DNA of 64,000 nt from Lacticaseibacillus zeae DSM 20178 = KCTC 3804 (GCF_000260435.1 NZ_BACQ01000009.1:29972-93971), one strand, 5' to 3'; positions 8,355 to 18,761 are shown, counted from the stretch's first letter. A program made the numbers and translations. Notes: generated by a model from the letters alone, not told the origin.

Positions 8355-8666
8355 ATGGCAGAGACATTACCACGAGCGGTCAAAGTCTGGATGGGTGCAA
8401 ATATACTGCAAATCGAGTTTGATAACGGACAAACGCGGTTCATGCGGACACATTTTATCGACAATTATGTATCCTCATGGTCACCGAGTAAGGGTAAAGG
8501 CAAACGGATTAACTTTTTCGTGGCACCGACTTGGGAATGGCTCGGTGCCAATGCCCGGATCGAATCCGATGGCAAGGTGACGCTTTTTGAAAAAGATACC
8601 TATACACCTGAGGAACTTTGGTATAACAGCAAGTCAAGCATTGATCAGTTATCGGGGATTAATTAG
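8355..8666 (+). CDS. Unrecognised 103-residue protein
   Basis: I do not recognise this protein. It is soluble, with no signal peptide or membrane segment, and rich in aromatic residues (for example WSPSKGKGK, FFVAPTWEWLG and PEELWYNSKSS). The alternating beta-type pattern suggests a small beta-rich domain. The ATG at 8355 follows AAAGGGG. It stands alone between recO and the glyQS T-box, with its own probable promoter and with a palindromic element after it. Codon use looks like that of its neighbours. It is likely a real lactobacillus-specific gene because of the clear start signals. Confidence 0.7.
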   Translation: MAETLPRAVKVWMGANILQIEFDNGQTRFMRTHFIDNYVSSWSPSKGKGKRINFFVAPTWEWLGANARIESDGKVTLFEKDTYTPEELWYNSKSSIDQLSGIN

Positions 8667-8705
8667 TATTTCTTGAAGTGGTTGGTTGACATGTCCATTT
8701 TTTGA

Positions 8706-8826
8706 AACACGTTCACTGGTGCAGAAGTCTGCGTGTAAGGACCTCAGGCGCAATGGCCAAGCCCGGGCGCCATCACACCTATGGTCACTTACACCCTGAC
8801 TTCTAACCGTGCCAGTTCACGCTCTG
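8706..8826 (+). repeat. Full copy of the palindromic element (copy B)
   Basis: The left arm AACACGTTCACTGGTGCAGA contains TGTAAGGACCTCAG. The centre is CAATGGCCAAGCCCGGGCGC. The right arm has GGTCACTTACACCCTGACTT and ends GTTCACGCTCT. It lies 15 bp upstream of the glyQS promoter -35. Confidence 0.85.
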
Positions 8827-8841
8827 CTTTCAGAAAGTCGC

Positions 8842-8869
8842 TTGACAGCACCTACCGCGATGCTATACT
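8842..8869 (+). promoter_or_regulatory. Promoter of the glyQS T-box transcript
   Basis: TTGACA, a 16-bp spacer and TGcTATACT (extended -10). Confidence 0.85.
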
Positions 8870-8875
8870 TATTAA

Positions 8876-9079
8876 GAAAATTGAATCGGTGATGAGAAAA
8901 AGGGTCATATCGGTACTGAACTTCAGCGAGTCAGGGATAGTGTAAGCCTGGTGGCGGTCGATGTGATTGGCGTTTTCGAACCAAATGATGAAGCTGCAGG
9001 CAAGGTTTTGTAACTGCCTGAAGTAGGGTGGAACCGCGCAGAAGCGTCCCTACGCCATATCTTGGCGTAGGGACGTTTT
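8876..9079 (+). promoter_or_regulatory. Glycine T-box riboswitch
   Basis: A roughly 200-nt leader that senses uncharged tRNA-Gly and controls readthrough into glyQS. The T-box proper, AGGGTGGAACCGCG, is at 9025-9038. The terminator is at 9045-9079 (13-bp stem CGTCCCTACGCCA/TGGCGTAGGGACG followed by TTTT). A GATGAGA kink-turn-like motif is near 8891 and a candidate GGC glycine specifier is at 8969-8971. It is compact, like the known glyQS T-boxes that lack stem II. The specifier assignment is by eye. Confidence 0.93.
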
Positions 9080-9142
9080 CGTGTTTATAGAAATAGTTTC
9101 CTGAGCCAGGATCCGCTTCGATTCACCGGGAAAGAGGTTGTC

Positions 9143-10039
9143 ATGACAACAAAAATGGACATCCAAACGATGATCCAGACCCTGCAAAAATTCTGGGGTG
9201 ACAAAGGCTGCATGCTGATGCAAGCCTATGATGTAGAAAAAGGCGCCGGTACTATGAGTCCGTATACCTTTTTACGGGCAATCGGACCGGAACCTTGGAA
9301 TGCCGCGTACGTGGAACCTTCACGGCGCCCGGCAGACGGTCGTTACGGCGAAAACCCAAATCGGCTGTTCCAGCATCACCAGTTTCAGGTAGTGATGAAG
9401 CCTTCGCCGGAAAATATCCAGGATTACTATCTGGATTCACTGGCCGCGCTTGGCATCGATCCGTTGGAACACGATATCCGCTTTGTTGAAGATAACTGGG
9501 AGAATCCTTCCATGGGTTGCGCCGGTGTTGGCTGGGAAGTCTGGCTTGATGGGATGGAAGTTAGCCAGTTTACGTATTTCCAGGTGGTCGGCGGTCTTGA
9601 AGTGTCGCCAGTGACGAGTGAAATTACCTATGGCGTTGAGCGTCTGGCTTCTTACATTCAAGACGTCAACAGTGTCTTTGATCTTGAATGGGGCGACGGG
9701 GTTTTGTATGGGGACATTTTCAAAGAACCTGAATATGAACACAGCAAATACGCCTTTGAAGTCAGCGACCAGAAAATGTTATTGGAATTTTTCGATGCTT
9801 ATGAAAAAGAAGCATGGCGGCTGATGGATCTTGGCTTGGTTCATCCAGCTTATGATTACATTCTCAAATGCAGCCACACCTTTAACCTGCTAGACGCTCG
9901 CGGGGCTGTTTCCGTGACGGAACGAGCCGGATATATGAGTCGGATTCGCAAGATGGCACACAAGGTCGCCCGAGCATTTGTAGCTGAACGCAAAAAGCTG
10001 GGCTTCCCATTGCTGCAGCACAAAACGGAGGTGCAATAA
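9143..10039 (+). CDS. glyQ: Glycyl-tRNA synthetase alpha subunit
   Basis: A 298-residue catalytic subunit of the bacterial alpha2-beta2 glycyl-tRNA synthetase. Diagnostic segments: [18 protein letters not shown] near residue 13, EKGAGTMSP near 32, [20 protein letters not shown] near 44, and the class II motif region [16 protein letters not shown] near 72. The ATG follows GAAAGAGG. It is two bases from glyS and both are under the glycine T-box. Confidence 0.97.
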   Translation: MTTKMDIQTMIQTLQKFWGDKGCMLMQAYDVEKGAGTMSPYTFLRAIGPEPWNAAYVEPSRRPADGRYGENPNRLFQHHQFQVVMKPSPENIQDYYLDSLAALGIDPLEHDIRFVEDNWENPSMGCAGVGWEVWLDGMEVSQFTYFQVVGGLEVSPVTSEITYGVERLASYIQDVNSVFDLEWGDGVLYGDIFKEPEYEHSKYAFEVSDQKMLLEFFDAYEKEAWRLMDLGLVHPAYDYILKCSHTFNLLDARGAVSVTERAGYMSRIRKMAHKVARAFVAERKKLGFPLLQHKTEVQ

Positions 10040-10040
10040 C

Positions 10041-12110
10041 ATGACGCATGACTATCTGATCGAAATTGGCCTTGAAGACATGCCTGCCCATGTTGTCACG
10101 CCGAGTTTGAATCAATTCCACGATAAAACAGTTGCTTTTCTAAAAGCCAACCGCCTTGAACACGGGCGCATTGACCGTTACGCAACTCCGCGGCGGCTTG
10201 CTTTACTGGTTCATGATCTGGCCGCTAAACAAGCGGATGTTGAAGAAGATGTCAAAGGCCCGGCGAAGAAGATTGCCCAAGATGCAGATGGCAATTGGAC
10301 GAAGGCTGCAATCGGTTTTTCACGCGGTCAGGGCATGACCCCAGACGACATTGTTTTTAAAACCGTCAAAGGGGTTGATTATGTTTACCTGCATAAAGCG
10401 ATCAAGGGAAAAAGTGCCGCTGAGATTCTGCCAGGGATGCTGGATGTCATCAAGAGTCTGACCTTCCCGACGCGAATGAAGTGGGGCGCGTACGATTTTG
10501 AATACATTCGCCCGATTCACTGGCTGGTCAGTTTGCTGGATAATGAAGTTGTGCCAATGAAGTTGCTGGATGTCGAAGCCGGTCGTGTGACTCAGGGCCA
10601 TCGCTTCCTCGGCAAACCTGTTTCCTTGCCGAATCCTGATGCCTATGTGTCTGCTTTAAAAGACCAGTTTGTGATTGTGGAACCAGCGGCGCGTAAGCAG
10701 CTTATTCGCGACCAAATCAAGCAAATTGCCACCGATCATCAGTGGCAAATCGATCTTGATGCCGATTTATTGGAAGAGGTCAATAATCTGGTAGAATGGC
10801 CAACCGCTTTTGCCGGTACGTTTGACAAAAAATATCTAGCCATTCCTGAAGCCGTTCTGATCACCTCAATGAAGGACAATCAGCGTTACTTTTATGCCCG
10901 CGATGCAAACGGGAAAATGGTCAATGCCTTCATCGGCGTCCGCAATGGTAACCGCGACCACTTGGCCAACGTGATTGCCGGAAATGAAAAAGTGTTGACT
11001 GCCCGTCTTGAGGATGCTGCCTTCTTTTATGCTGAAGATCAAAAGCGCAGCATTGCCGACGATGTTGAGCGCCTGAAAGCGGTCAGTTTCCACGATAAAA
11101 TCAGTTCGATGTATGACAAAATGGCGCGCACAAAAGTTATTGCCGATTTGCTTGCTGACCAGTTTGGCCTCTCTGCCACAGACAAGGCTGATCTGGACCG
11201 CGCGGCATCGATTTACAAGTTTGATCTGGTCACATCAATGGTCGGTGAATTCTCTGAATTGCAAGGCATCATGGGCGAACATTATGCGCAACTGGCCGGC
11301 GAAAAACCGGCTGTTGCCCAAGCCATTGCCGAACATTACGACCCGATTGCCGCAGACGGGGCGTTGCCGCAAAGCTTGGTCGGCACCGTATTAGCCATTG
11401 CTGACAAACTGGATTCACTCATGAGCTTCTTTGCGGTTGATCTGATTCCAAGCGGTTCCAATGATCCATACGCCTTACGCCGCCAAGCATACGGCATCGT
11501 TCGCATGATCGCCGCGCACAACTGGCCATTTGCGCTGGCCAAGCTGCAGCCAGCGATTGCTCAGGCATTAGCTGCTGCAGGGAAAACAAACGGCCTTGAT
11601 TTCGCCGCCCACCACCAAGCACTTAATGACTTCATCGTTGATCGTGCCAAGCAACTACTGCAAGCTGAAAAAATCCGCCACGACATCGTGGATGCGGTCA
11701 CTGTTCGCAGCGACGCCGATATTGCCGGCATTTTGGATGCAGCCAAGCTGTTGACTGCCCATGCCGCGGATGATGACTTTAAAGCGGTCATGGAAGCCTT
11801 GGGACGGGTTTTGCGGATTACCGGTAACAAAACCGTTGATACTCCAGTCGATCCCGCCAAATTCGAAAATGCAACTGAAGGCCAACTGCATGAAGCAGTG
11901 ACGATGACGGCTAAGACCTTCGATGCTGAACCGACCGAAGCCGATTATCAAGCACTAAAAGCCTTGGTTGATCCGATTAACGCTTATTTTGACGCCACGA
12001 TGGTGATGGCTGACGACGCGGCGGTGCGGGCCAATCGCTTGGCTACTTTACAGCAACTCGCCCAGCTTATTCGCCAATTTGGGGATGTCAGTCAGGTCAT
12101 TGTTAAGTAG
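10041..12110 (+). CDS. glyS: Glycyl-tRNA synthetase beta subunit
   Basis: A 689-residue beta subunit that provides tRNA binding for the synthetase. It starts with the family block YLIEIGLEDMPAHVV. EFSELQGIMGEHYA near residue 400 lies in the HD-like domain. The C-terminal DALR-type anticodon-binding domain runs from about 580 and includes FDATMVMADD. Length is as expected. It is co-transcribed with glyQ. No convincing own terminator is seen before the promoter at 12113; the hairpin at 12174-12208 probably serves it. Confidence 0.97.
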   Translation: MTHDYLIEIGLEDMPAHVVTPSLNQFHDKTVAFLKANRLEHGRIDRYATPRRLALLVHDLAAKQADVEEDVKGPAKKIAQDADGNWTKAAIGFSRGQGMTPDDIVFKTVKGVDYVYLHKAIKGKSAAEILPGMLDVIKSLTFPTRMKWGAYDFEYIRPIHWLVSLLDNEVVPMKLLDVEAGRVTQGHRFLGKPVSLPNPDAYVSALKDQFVIVEPAARKQLIRDQIKQIATDHQWQIDLDADLLEEVNNLVEWPTAFAGTFDKKYLAIPEAVLITSMKDNQRYFYARDANGKMVNAFIGVRNGNRDHLANVIAGNEKVLTARLEDAAFFYAEDQKRSIADDVERLKAVSFHDKISSMYDKMARTKVIADLLADQFGLSATDKADLDRAASIYKFDLVTSMVGEFSELQGIMGEHYAQLAGEKPAVAQAIAEHYDPIAADGALPQSLVGTVLAIADKLDSLMSFFAVDLIPSGSNDPYALRRQAYGIVRMIAAHNWPFALAKLQPAIAQALAAAGKTNGLDFAAHHQALNDFIVDRAKQLLQAEKIRHDIVDAVTVRSDADIAGILDAAKLLTAHAADDDFKAVMEALGRVLRITGNKTVDTPVDPAKFENATEGQLHEAVTMTAKTFDAEPTEADYQALKALVDPINAYFDATMVMADDAAVRANRLATLQQLAQLIRQFGDVSQVIVK

Positions 12111-12112
12111 AT

Positions 12113-12141
12113 TTGCCTTTTTGACGAGGACGCGCTATACT
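12113..12141 (+). promoter_or_regulatory. Promoter upstream of dnaG-rpoD
   Basis: TTGCCT, a 17-bp spacer and TATACT. Predicted start near 12148. It lies upstream of, not downstream of, the hairpin at 12174, so its transcripts meet a terminator after about 60 nt. Confidence 0.7.
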
Positions 12142-12173
12142 GTACCTTGTATTATTATGCCGATAGACTATTG

Positions 12174-12208
12174 AAAAGTCGCATTTCACATGAGAAGTGC
12201 GACTTTTT
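12174..12208 (+). terminator. Terminator/attenuator between glyS and dnaG
   Basis: AAAAGTCGCA and TGCGACTTTT form a 10-bp stem extended inward by TTC/GAA, ending in T residues. It can end glyQS transcription and also transcripts from the promoter at 12113-12141. Confidence 0.8.
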
Positions 12209-12233
12209 ACCGCTATTTCAATCGGTTCAAGTC

Positions 12234-12270
12234 GCGCAACAGTCAAGCGGAAGCGCCATCGCTGTTGCGC
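12234..12270 (+). promoter_or_regulatory. Second hairpin in the dnaG leader
   Basis: GCGCAACAG (12234-12242) is a perfect inverted repeat of CTGTTGCGC (12262-12270). It ends 10 bp before the AAGGGAG ribosome binding site of dnaG and has no T run. It may be a processing site or a regulatory hairpin. Confidence 0.5.
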
Positions 12271-12296
12271 CTGTCATGGAAAGGGAGTGAGCTGAT

Positions 12297-14075
12297 ATCG
12301 CCGGAATGATTCCAGAGGCCACTGTCGATCAAGTCCTGAAGGCAGTTAACATTGCTGACTATATCGGACAATTTGTCCAGTTGCGTAAAACCGGCCAAAA
12401 CCTTTTTGGCCTCTGTCCTTTTCATGAAGAGCATACGCCATCATTTTCCGTCAATGAGTCAAAACAGATTTTCCATTGCTTTTCGTGTGGGCGGGGTGGC
12501 AATGTCTTTAAGTTCGTGATGGATTATGACAATGTCACGTTTCCCGAAGCCGTTAAGAAAGTGGCCGATTTTGCCGGTATTCCGCTTAATGTGCAAATCG
12601 GTCACGCAGCACCGGTTGATCCGGAGATTGCCAAGCAGCAACACATCCTGCAAGACACTGCCGATTTATTTCATCACATTCTCGTGAACACCGAAAAAGG
12701 CGAAGCAGCACTGGCTTATTTGCATAAGCGTGGGTTGACCGATGAAACGATTGAAGAATTCCAGCTGGGTTATGCGCCGGAAGAACGCAATCTGTTGGTG
12801 GCTTTCCTGAATAACCGTAAAATCGATTATCAGGATCAACGCGCAAGTGGTTTATTTGTCGAAGATCAGGCAGGCAAACTGTTTGATCGCTTTAATGACC
12901 GCGTGATGTTTCCGTTGACAGACGGCAATGGTAAAGTGGTCGGTTTTTCCGGGCGGATCCTGCAAAATGATAAGTCGCAGGCCAAGTACCTGAATAGTCC
13001 GGAGACAAAGTTGTTTAACAAACGTGATGTCCTGTTTAACCTGCACCGCGCAAAAGCCGAGATTGGGCGCGACGGGGGACCGATTCTTTTTGAAGGGTAT
13101 ATGGATGTCATCGCTGCTTATCAGGCCGGCGTTAAAAACGGCATTGCGTCAATGGGTACCAGCCTGACAACCGAGCAAGTCGACATCATCAGCCATTTGA
13201 GCAAACGGTTGACAGTTTGTTACGATGGTGATGAACCCGGCCAAAGAGCCATTGAACGCGCAGTGACGATGTTAGCCGATCATCCGCGGCTGCAAACCGA
13301 TGTGGTGGTTTTGTCGGATGGCATGGATCCTGATGAATATATTCGAGCCCGCGGTGCTGAAGCTTTTCAGGCGCAAGTCAAATCGGTCTTGACGCCAACC
13401 GCCTTTATGTTACAATTCTTAGCCCGCGGCGTGGATATGCATAATGATCAGGCCAAACTGACTTACCTGAATGCTGCACTTAAAATCATCGGTAAAATCA
13501 GTGATCCGGTTGCGCGAGCAGTCTATGTTAAACAGCTAGCCGAAACAACCGATGTACCGATCGCAGCGTTGAATCAAAGTTTGCCTAAACCGCAGCAATC
13601 ACAACCACCCGTTGCGCGTCCCGCTGTCACGGAACAACCGGCGCGCCCGCTTGATCGGTACACGGCGGCGCAACGGCAGTTATTATATTATGTGTGGCAT
13701 GATGATTTGGTGATGCAGCGGTTAAAAAATGCAACATTCGTATTTCCAACCGATTATTTCCAGACACTTTTTACCGGATGGCTGAACTTTTTGCATGAAC
13801 AGCCAGACGGTGATTTGGCGGGATTTCTGGATCGGGTTGATCCCGAACTCAGCGGTGTGGCGGCGGATGTTGCCATGCAGTCATTGCCTGAAGCCACTGA
13901 GGCAACCATTGATGAGTTAATTCAGACGATCACGTCTGCCTCGACGGTGACTCGGCTGCAGGCAATCAAACAGGCGATTGTTGAAGCACAACGTTTGGGA
14001 GACAAGCAGAAACAAGGCGAGTTAACGGTGCAATATGTGAATCTCATGAAACTTTTGAAGCAACAACAAGGCTAG
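12297..14075 (+). CDS. dnaG: DNA primase (apparent ATC start)
   Basis: DnaG synthesises RNA primers at the replication fork. The CHC2 zinc ribbon is at about 40-65 ([11 protein letters not shown] then [10 protein letters not shown]). The TOPRIM domain contains [14 protein letters not shown] and YDGDEPGQ near 265-315. The C-terminal DnaB-binding domain ends near residue 592. The start is unusual. The AAGGGAG site (12281-12287) is 9 bp before ATC at 12297 but 18 bp before the first ATG at 12306, and an in-frame TGA at 12288 rules out anything earlier. Reading ATC as Met gives MAGMIPE, matching MAGRIP of E. coli DnaG. The conservative start is 12306 (589 residues). It is followed by rpoD at 13 bp. 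Confidence 0.93.
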   Translation: MAGMIPEATVDQVLKAVNIADYIGQFVQLRKTGQNLFGLCPFHEEHTPSFSVNESKQIFHCFSCGRGGNVFKFVMDYDNVTFPEAVKKVADFAGIPLNVQIGHAAPVDPEIAKQQHILQDTADLFHHILVNTEKGEAALAYLHKRGLTDETIEEFQLGYAPEERNLLVAFLNNRKIDYQDQRASGLFVEDQAGKLFDRFNDRVMFPLTDGNGKVVGFSGRILQNDKSQAKYLNSPETKLFNKRDVLFNLHRAKAEIGRDGGPILFEGYMDVIAAYQAGVKNGIASMGTSLTTEQVDIISHLSKRLTVCYDGDEPGQRAIERAVTMLADHPRLQTDVVVLSDGMDPDEYIRARGAEAFQAQVKSVLTPTAFMLQFLARGVDMHNDQAKLTYLNAALKIIGKISDPVARAVYVKQLAETTDVPIAALNQSLPKPQQSQPPVARPAVTEQPARPLDRYTAAQRQLLYYVWHDDLVMQRLKNATFVFPTDYFQTLFTGWLNFLHEQPDGDLAGFLDRVDPELSGVAADVAMQSLPEATEATIDELIQTITSASTVTRLQAIKQAIVEAQRLGDKQKQGELTVQYVNLMKLLKQQQG

Positions 14076-14088
14076 GGGAGGAACTTTA

Positions 14089-15339
<1,251 letters not shown>

Positions 15340-15354
15340 TTAAATCAAGTCTGC

Positions 15355-15392
15355 AAAGCCGCCGTCTCTCGGTTGAGAGATAGCGGCTTTTT
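15355..15392 (+). terminator. Terminator of dnaG-rpoD
   Basis: AAAGCCGC/GCGGCTTT with an inner TCTCTC/GAGAGA stem and a T run. Confidence 0.92.
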
Positions 15393-15443
15393 GCGTTCAA
15401 ACCAATCGATTTTAGGCCGAATACCAGCATCTTCGCATTAGTT

Positions 15444-15452
15444 TGTTATAAT
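15444..15452 (+). promoter_or_regulatory. Extended -10 promoter for trmK
   Basis: TGtTATAAT, a perfect extended -10, 36 bp before the trmK start; no clear -35. Confidence 0.6.
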
Positions 15453-15488
15453 GAAAACTGTCAATTAGATGAGGGGATCGTAAAGTTA

Positions 15489-16199
15489 ATGGATCATATA
15501 CATTTATCAAAGCGCCTGCAAACGATCAGTACGTTTATCGAACCCGGTGAACGAGTTGCGGATATCGGTACCGACCATGCTTTTTTACCAATTAAGCTTG
15601 TCCAGCGCGGCGTCATTCAATTTGCCGTCGCCAGTGATATTGGCGCTGGCCCGGTAGCAATTGCCAAACAAAACGTAGCTGCTGCGGGGTTAACCGAGCA
15701 AATCGACGTGCGCCAGGCAGACGGGTTAGCCGGAATCAAGCCGGTTGATGCCATTTCAACCATTGTCATTGCTGGCATGGGCGGGCAATTAATTACCAAT
15801 ATTCTAGACGCGGGCAGTACGCGAATGGACGGCACCGAAACACTGGTGTTGGCACCGAATCGCCACCAATATGATGTCCGCCGCTGGCTAGACAAGCATG
15901 GATACGGTATTATCAGCGAACAGATTGTCGAAGATGAAGGCCATATTTACGAGATGATGGCAGCTGGTAAAACCAAACCAGATGTTCCGTATTCAGAAGC
16001 AGATCTGCGCTTCGGCCCCATTTTACGCCGCCAGAAAAATCCGGTGTTTATGAAAAAAATGCATCGGGAGGCCGAAAAAACCGAAGCCGTTCTTGAGGGA
16101 TTGGCAGACGCGCGAATGGTGCCACTGGCTAAGATTCGCGAACAGGAGCATATCCTGGCGCTCATTAAGGAGGAGTTAAACGCACATGACAAGCGGTAA
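15489..16199 (+). CDS. trmK: tRNA (adenine-22-N1)-methyltransferase TrmK
   Basis: A 236-residue SAM-dependent methyltransferase that makes m1A22 in tRNA of Gram-positive bacteria. The SAM motif I ERVADIGTDHAFLPI is near residue 21. IVIAGMGGQLI near 95 is the characteristic TrmK segment, followed by LAPNRHQYDVRRWL. Position right after rpoD and overlap with a Nif3-like gene (14 bp) reproduce the Firmicute sigA-trmK-yqfO order. Confidence 0.94.
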   Translation: MDHIHLSKRLQTISTFIEPGERVADIGTDHAFLPIKLVQRGVIQFAVASDIGAGPVAIAKQNVAAAGLTEQIDVRQADGLAGIKPVDAISTIVIAGMGGQLITNILDAGSTRMDGTETLVLAPNRHQYDVRRWLDKHGYGIISEQIVEDEGHIYEMMAAGKTKPDVPYSEADLRFGPILRRQKNPVFMKKMHREAEKTEAVLEGLADARMVPLAKIREQEHILALIKEELNAHDKR

Positions 16200-16980
16200 G
16201 CAGATTATCAATCGATTCGAAGATTATGCACCTTTAAGCCTTTCATGGGAACGGGATCCCAGCGGACTGCAATTAGGCAATCCGGAACAAACAGTTAAAA
16301 CGGTTTTGGTGACCCTTGATGTTCGTCCGGAAGTGGTTGAGGAAGCCGAAGCGGTGCATGCCGACATGATCTTTTCGCACCATCCGGCCATGTTTCGGCC
16401 AGTTCACAACCTCGACCTGCGGGTACCGCAAAACGCTATGTATGCCCAGATTCTGAAGGACGATTTGCTGGTTTATAGCGCTCACACGAATTTGGATCGG
16501 GTTCAGGAAGGCATGAATGACTGGCTGGCTGAAGCACTCGGTTTAGGCCAGGTCGTGCCGTTTATTAACGAAGGTGAAGGCGCTAATATGGGGCGGATCG
16601 GTCTTTTACCGGAACCAGTCCGACTTGAAGCGTTCGTTGAACAGGTCAAGGCCGCATACAACGTTAAGGGACTTCGCGTGATCGCACGCGACTTGGATCG
16701 CCAGGTTCAGCGGGTTGCCATTCTTGGTGGCGATGGCGGCGATGCCTTCAACGATGCCAAGGAAGCTGGCGCGGATGTTTTCATTACCGGTGATGTGTAC
16801 TATCACACGGGCCACAACATGTTGGCAGCAGACCTGCCAGTCATCGACCCAGGCCATCACATCGAAGCCATCATGAAAGGCAAAGTAGCCGCCTTGATCA
16901 ACGAATGGGCAGCGGTAGAAGGATGGGACGTCAAAGCCATTCCGTCCAAGTTATCCACGGATCCGTTTACGTTTATGTAG
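16186..16980 (+). CDS. Nif3-like dinuclear metal center protein (YqfO type)
   Basis: A 264-residue NIF3/YbgI family protein with a two-metal site. Visible ligand segments: FSHHPAMF near residue 65, YSAHTNLD near 100, and PGHHIEAIM near 222. Some family members have GTP cyclohydrolase-like activity, but the general role is unclear. B. subtilis YqfO has an extra PII-like insert and about 370 residues; this shorter form lacks it. It overlaps trmK by 14 bp. Confidence 0.92.
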   Translation: MTSGKQIINRFEDYAPLSLSWERDPSGLQLGNPEQTVKTVLVTLDVRPEVVEEAEAVHADMIFSHHPAMFRPVHNLDLRVPQNAMYAQILKDDLLVYSAHTNLDRVQEGMNDWLAEALGLGQVVPFINEGEGANMGRIGLLPEPVRLEAFVEQVKAAYNVKGLRVIARDLDRQVQRVAILGGDGGDAFNDAKEAGADVFITGDVYYHTGHNMLAADLPVIDPGHHIEAIMKGKVAALINEWAAVEGWDVKAIPSKLSTDPFTFM

Positions 16981-17099
16981 TCACCGTCAGATAAGCCAAA
17001 AATTCAGAGATCAATCGCTGTGTTTGTCAAATTGCCAACTAACGCCGAGAGAGCAGCATATGTTAGGTTTCGCGAAAACGTGCGCAAAACGCCTTTGCA

Positions 17100-17108
17100 T
17101 GCTAAAAT
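17100..17108 (+). promoter_or_regulatory. Possible extended -10 promoter for the tautomerase gene
   Basis: TGcTAAAAT about 48 bp before the start codon at 17156. No clear -35. Confidence 0.45.
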
Positions 17109-17155
17109 GAAACAAATTAACTTTCACCAAATGATGATTGAAGGAGCGAAATATC

Positions 17156-17344
17156 ATGCCATTAGTCCATATTGATTTAATTGAAGGCCGCTCGCCGGAG
17201 CAATTGAAGGCGCTTGTTAAAGATGTGACTGCCGCAATTGTTAAGAATACCGGCGCCCCGGCTGAACATGTGCATATTGTTTTAAATGAAATGGCCAAAG
17301 AACATTACGCCGTTGCGGGAGTTTTGGCGGCCGATAAGGCGTAA
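17156..17344 (+). CDS. 4-oxalocrotonate tautomerase family protein
   Basis: A 62-residue tautomerase-fold protein. After removal of Met the N-terminal residue is Pro (MPLVHIDLIEGRSPEQ), the catalytic base of this superfamily. The short length and the later VHIVLNEM segment fit the 4-OT hexamer type. The substrate is unknown; lactobacillus members are usually orphans. The ATG at 17156 follows AAGGAG. The next gene lies 35 bp downstream and probably shares the transcript. Confidence 0.92.
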   Translation: MPLVHIDLIEGRSPEQLKALVKDVTAAIVKNTGAPAEHVHIVLNEMAKEHYAVAGVLAADKA

Positions 17345-17379
17345 GGTTCTGCAAGCTTTTTGGAAAGAAGGGACCGCTG

Positions 17380-17727
17380 ATGGCAGATCATGACCAAGCC
17401 GCCACCCAGGATCAGGCATATTTTGACAAAATGAAGCAACAGATTCTTGATGCGCTGGAGACAGTGATCGATCCTGAACTGGGAATCGATTTGATTAATC
17501 TTGGGCTCATTTACGGGGTTGATCTGGATGAAGATGGCAAGTGTACCGTTGAAATGACGCTAACCACGATGGGCTGCCCATTGACGGATATGCTGGATGC
17601 TGATATTAAGCGGGCCTTGACTGCGATTGATGGGATCGAGAGCGTCGAAATCCATCTGGTTTGGTACCCGGCATGGGGCCCGGAACGGCTCAGTCGCTAC
17701 GCCAAAATGGCACTGGGTATCCATTAA
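17380..17727 (+). CDS. DUF59 (MIP18/SufT-like) Fe-S assembly factor
   Basis: A 115-residue MIP18-family protein. The hallmark DPELGIDLINLGLIYG is near residue 30. The conserved cysteine lies in TTMGCPLTDML near 67, and the tail carries VWYPAWGPERLS. Related SufT and PaaD proteins help deliver Fe-S clusters to client enzymes. No other suf genes lie nearby. The ATG follows AAAGAAGGG. It ends at a strong terminator at 17753. Confidence 0.9.
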   Translation: MADHDQAATQDQAYFDKMKQQILDALETVIDPELGIDLINLGLIYGVDLDEDGKCTVEMTLTTMGCPLTDMLDADIKRALTAIDGIESVEIHLVWYPAWGPERLSRYAKMALGIH

Positions 17728-17752
17728 CAGGTTGGTTGTCAAAATTAACCGT

Positions 17753-17778
17753 AAAAGCCGCCGTTTATGGCGGCTTTT
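17753..17778 (+). terminator. Terminator after the DUF59 gene
   Basis: AAAAGCCGCC and GGCGGCTTTT form a perfect 10-bp stem with a 6-nt loop. Confidence 0.9.
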
Positions 17779-17830
17779 GAGTGTTTTCCTGCATGTTTTT
17801 TACTAGTATTCATTAAATATCGAGGTTGAC

Positions 17831-18574
17831 ATGGCTTATTGGACCCGGCTGAATGAGTTAGCGCGCAAGTACACGCCCATTTTGCCACTTAAACAACAAA
17901 TTACGGCAATGGATTCGTGGCAGACGGCAGTAGCGAATCATCGCCTGCCGCAACATGCCTTGCCTTGGTTAGGATTGACGACGCCGCAAATCGAACATGC
18001 TTTAGCTTTACCTGACGCGCGGTTGGCTGAGTTGCAACAACTGGATCATTTGTTGCATAATTTCCGGCGATACATTGCGTTTCATTACGGGATGTGGTCC
18101 TTTGTCCACACTGACTTCTTTAGCGTCTGGCACCGTTTATATGGTTCCCAGCGGTATTTGGAAGTCGCAGCCGGTAATGGTTACGTTAGCGCTGGGTTGC
18201 GGGCACAAGGCGATGCCACGATTACCACGGACGCGCACACTTGGGTCAAAGAAAACGTGACCGGCCAGCAACCCTTAGTCCCAGTTAAAACCGCCACCGC
18301 TAATGCTTCCTTGTTCCTATATGCCGATCAGGTTGATGCGGTGGTCATGGCGTGGAGCCCGGATAAGGATCCGAACGATGTGCGCTTTTTACATATCATG
18401 GCGCGGTCGTTTCCCGATAAACAATTATTTGTTATCGGCGAACGCAAAGGGGCCACTAACAGCCGGCTATTTTGGCAGGAAGCTCAGCAGGTGCCTGATC
18501 ACCGTTTGTTTGCGTTGAATCGGGCCTTGGGTCATTTCGATGCGATTCATGAGCGGGTTTATCGGTTGCAGTAA
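17831..18574 (+). CDS. Putative SAM-dependent methyltransferase, substrate unknown
   Basis: A 247-residue protein with an N-terminal helical half (about 1-110) and a C-terminal Rossmann-like half. YLEVAAGNGYVSAGLRAQG near residue 114 looks like SAM-binding motif I, followed by acidic positions (TTDAHTW) and the strand VDAVVMAWSPDKDP near 170. I cannot place it in a known methyltransferase family, and the usual catalytic motif is not evident, so it may be a non-catalytic relative. It is a single gene between a terminator and a palindromic element. Confidence 0.7.
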   Translation: MAYWTRLNELARKYTPILPLKQQITAMDSWQTAVANHRLPQHALPWLGLTTPQIEHALALPDARLAELQQLDHLLHNFRRYIAFHYGMWSFVHTDFFSVWHRLYGSQRYLEVAAGNGYVSAGLRAQGDATITTDAHTWVKENVTGQQPLVPVKTATANASLFLYADQVDAVVMAWSPDKDPNDVRFLHIMARSFPDKQLFVIGERKGATNSRLFWQEAQQVPDHRLFALNRALGHFDAIHERVYRLQ

Positions 18575-18643
18575 TGCTGGCTGGTGGGCTAGGGACTTTT
18601 TTGTTAGTGTATTGTTAGCTTGAAAGCAAGTTTGCTGTCGCCA

Positions 18644-18761
18644 TAACGCGTTCGCCGGCGCAGAAGCCTGCTTGTAAGGACCTCAGTCGCAATGGCCAAG
18701 ACCGGGCCATCACGCCTGAGGCCACTTACACTCCGGTTTCTAAACGCGCCGGCTCACGCTC
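18644..18761 (+). repeat. Full copy of the palindromic element (copy C)
   Basis: The left arm AACGCGTTCGCCGGCGCAGA carries TGTAAGGACCTCAG. The centre is CAATGGCCAAGACCGGGCCA. The right arm CTGAGGCCACTTACACTCCG ends CGCCGGCTCACGCTC. It ends 12 bp before the AGGAGG ribosome binding site of the next gene. Confidence 0.88.
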
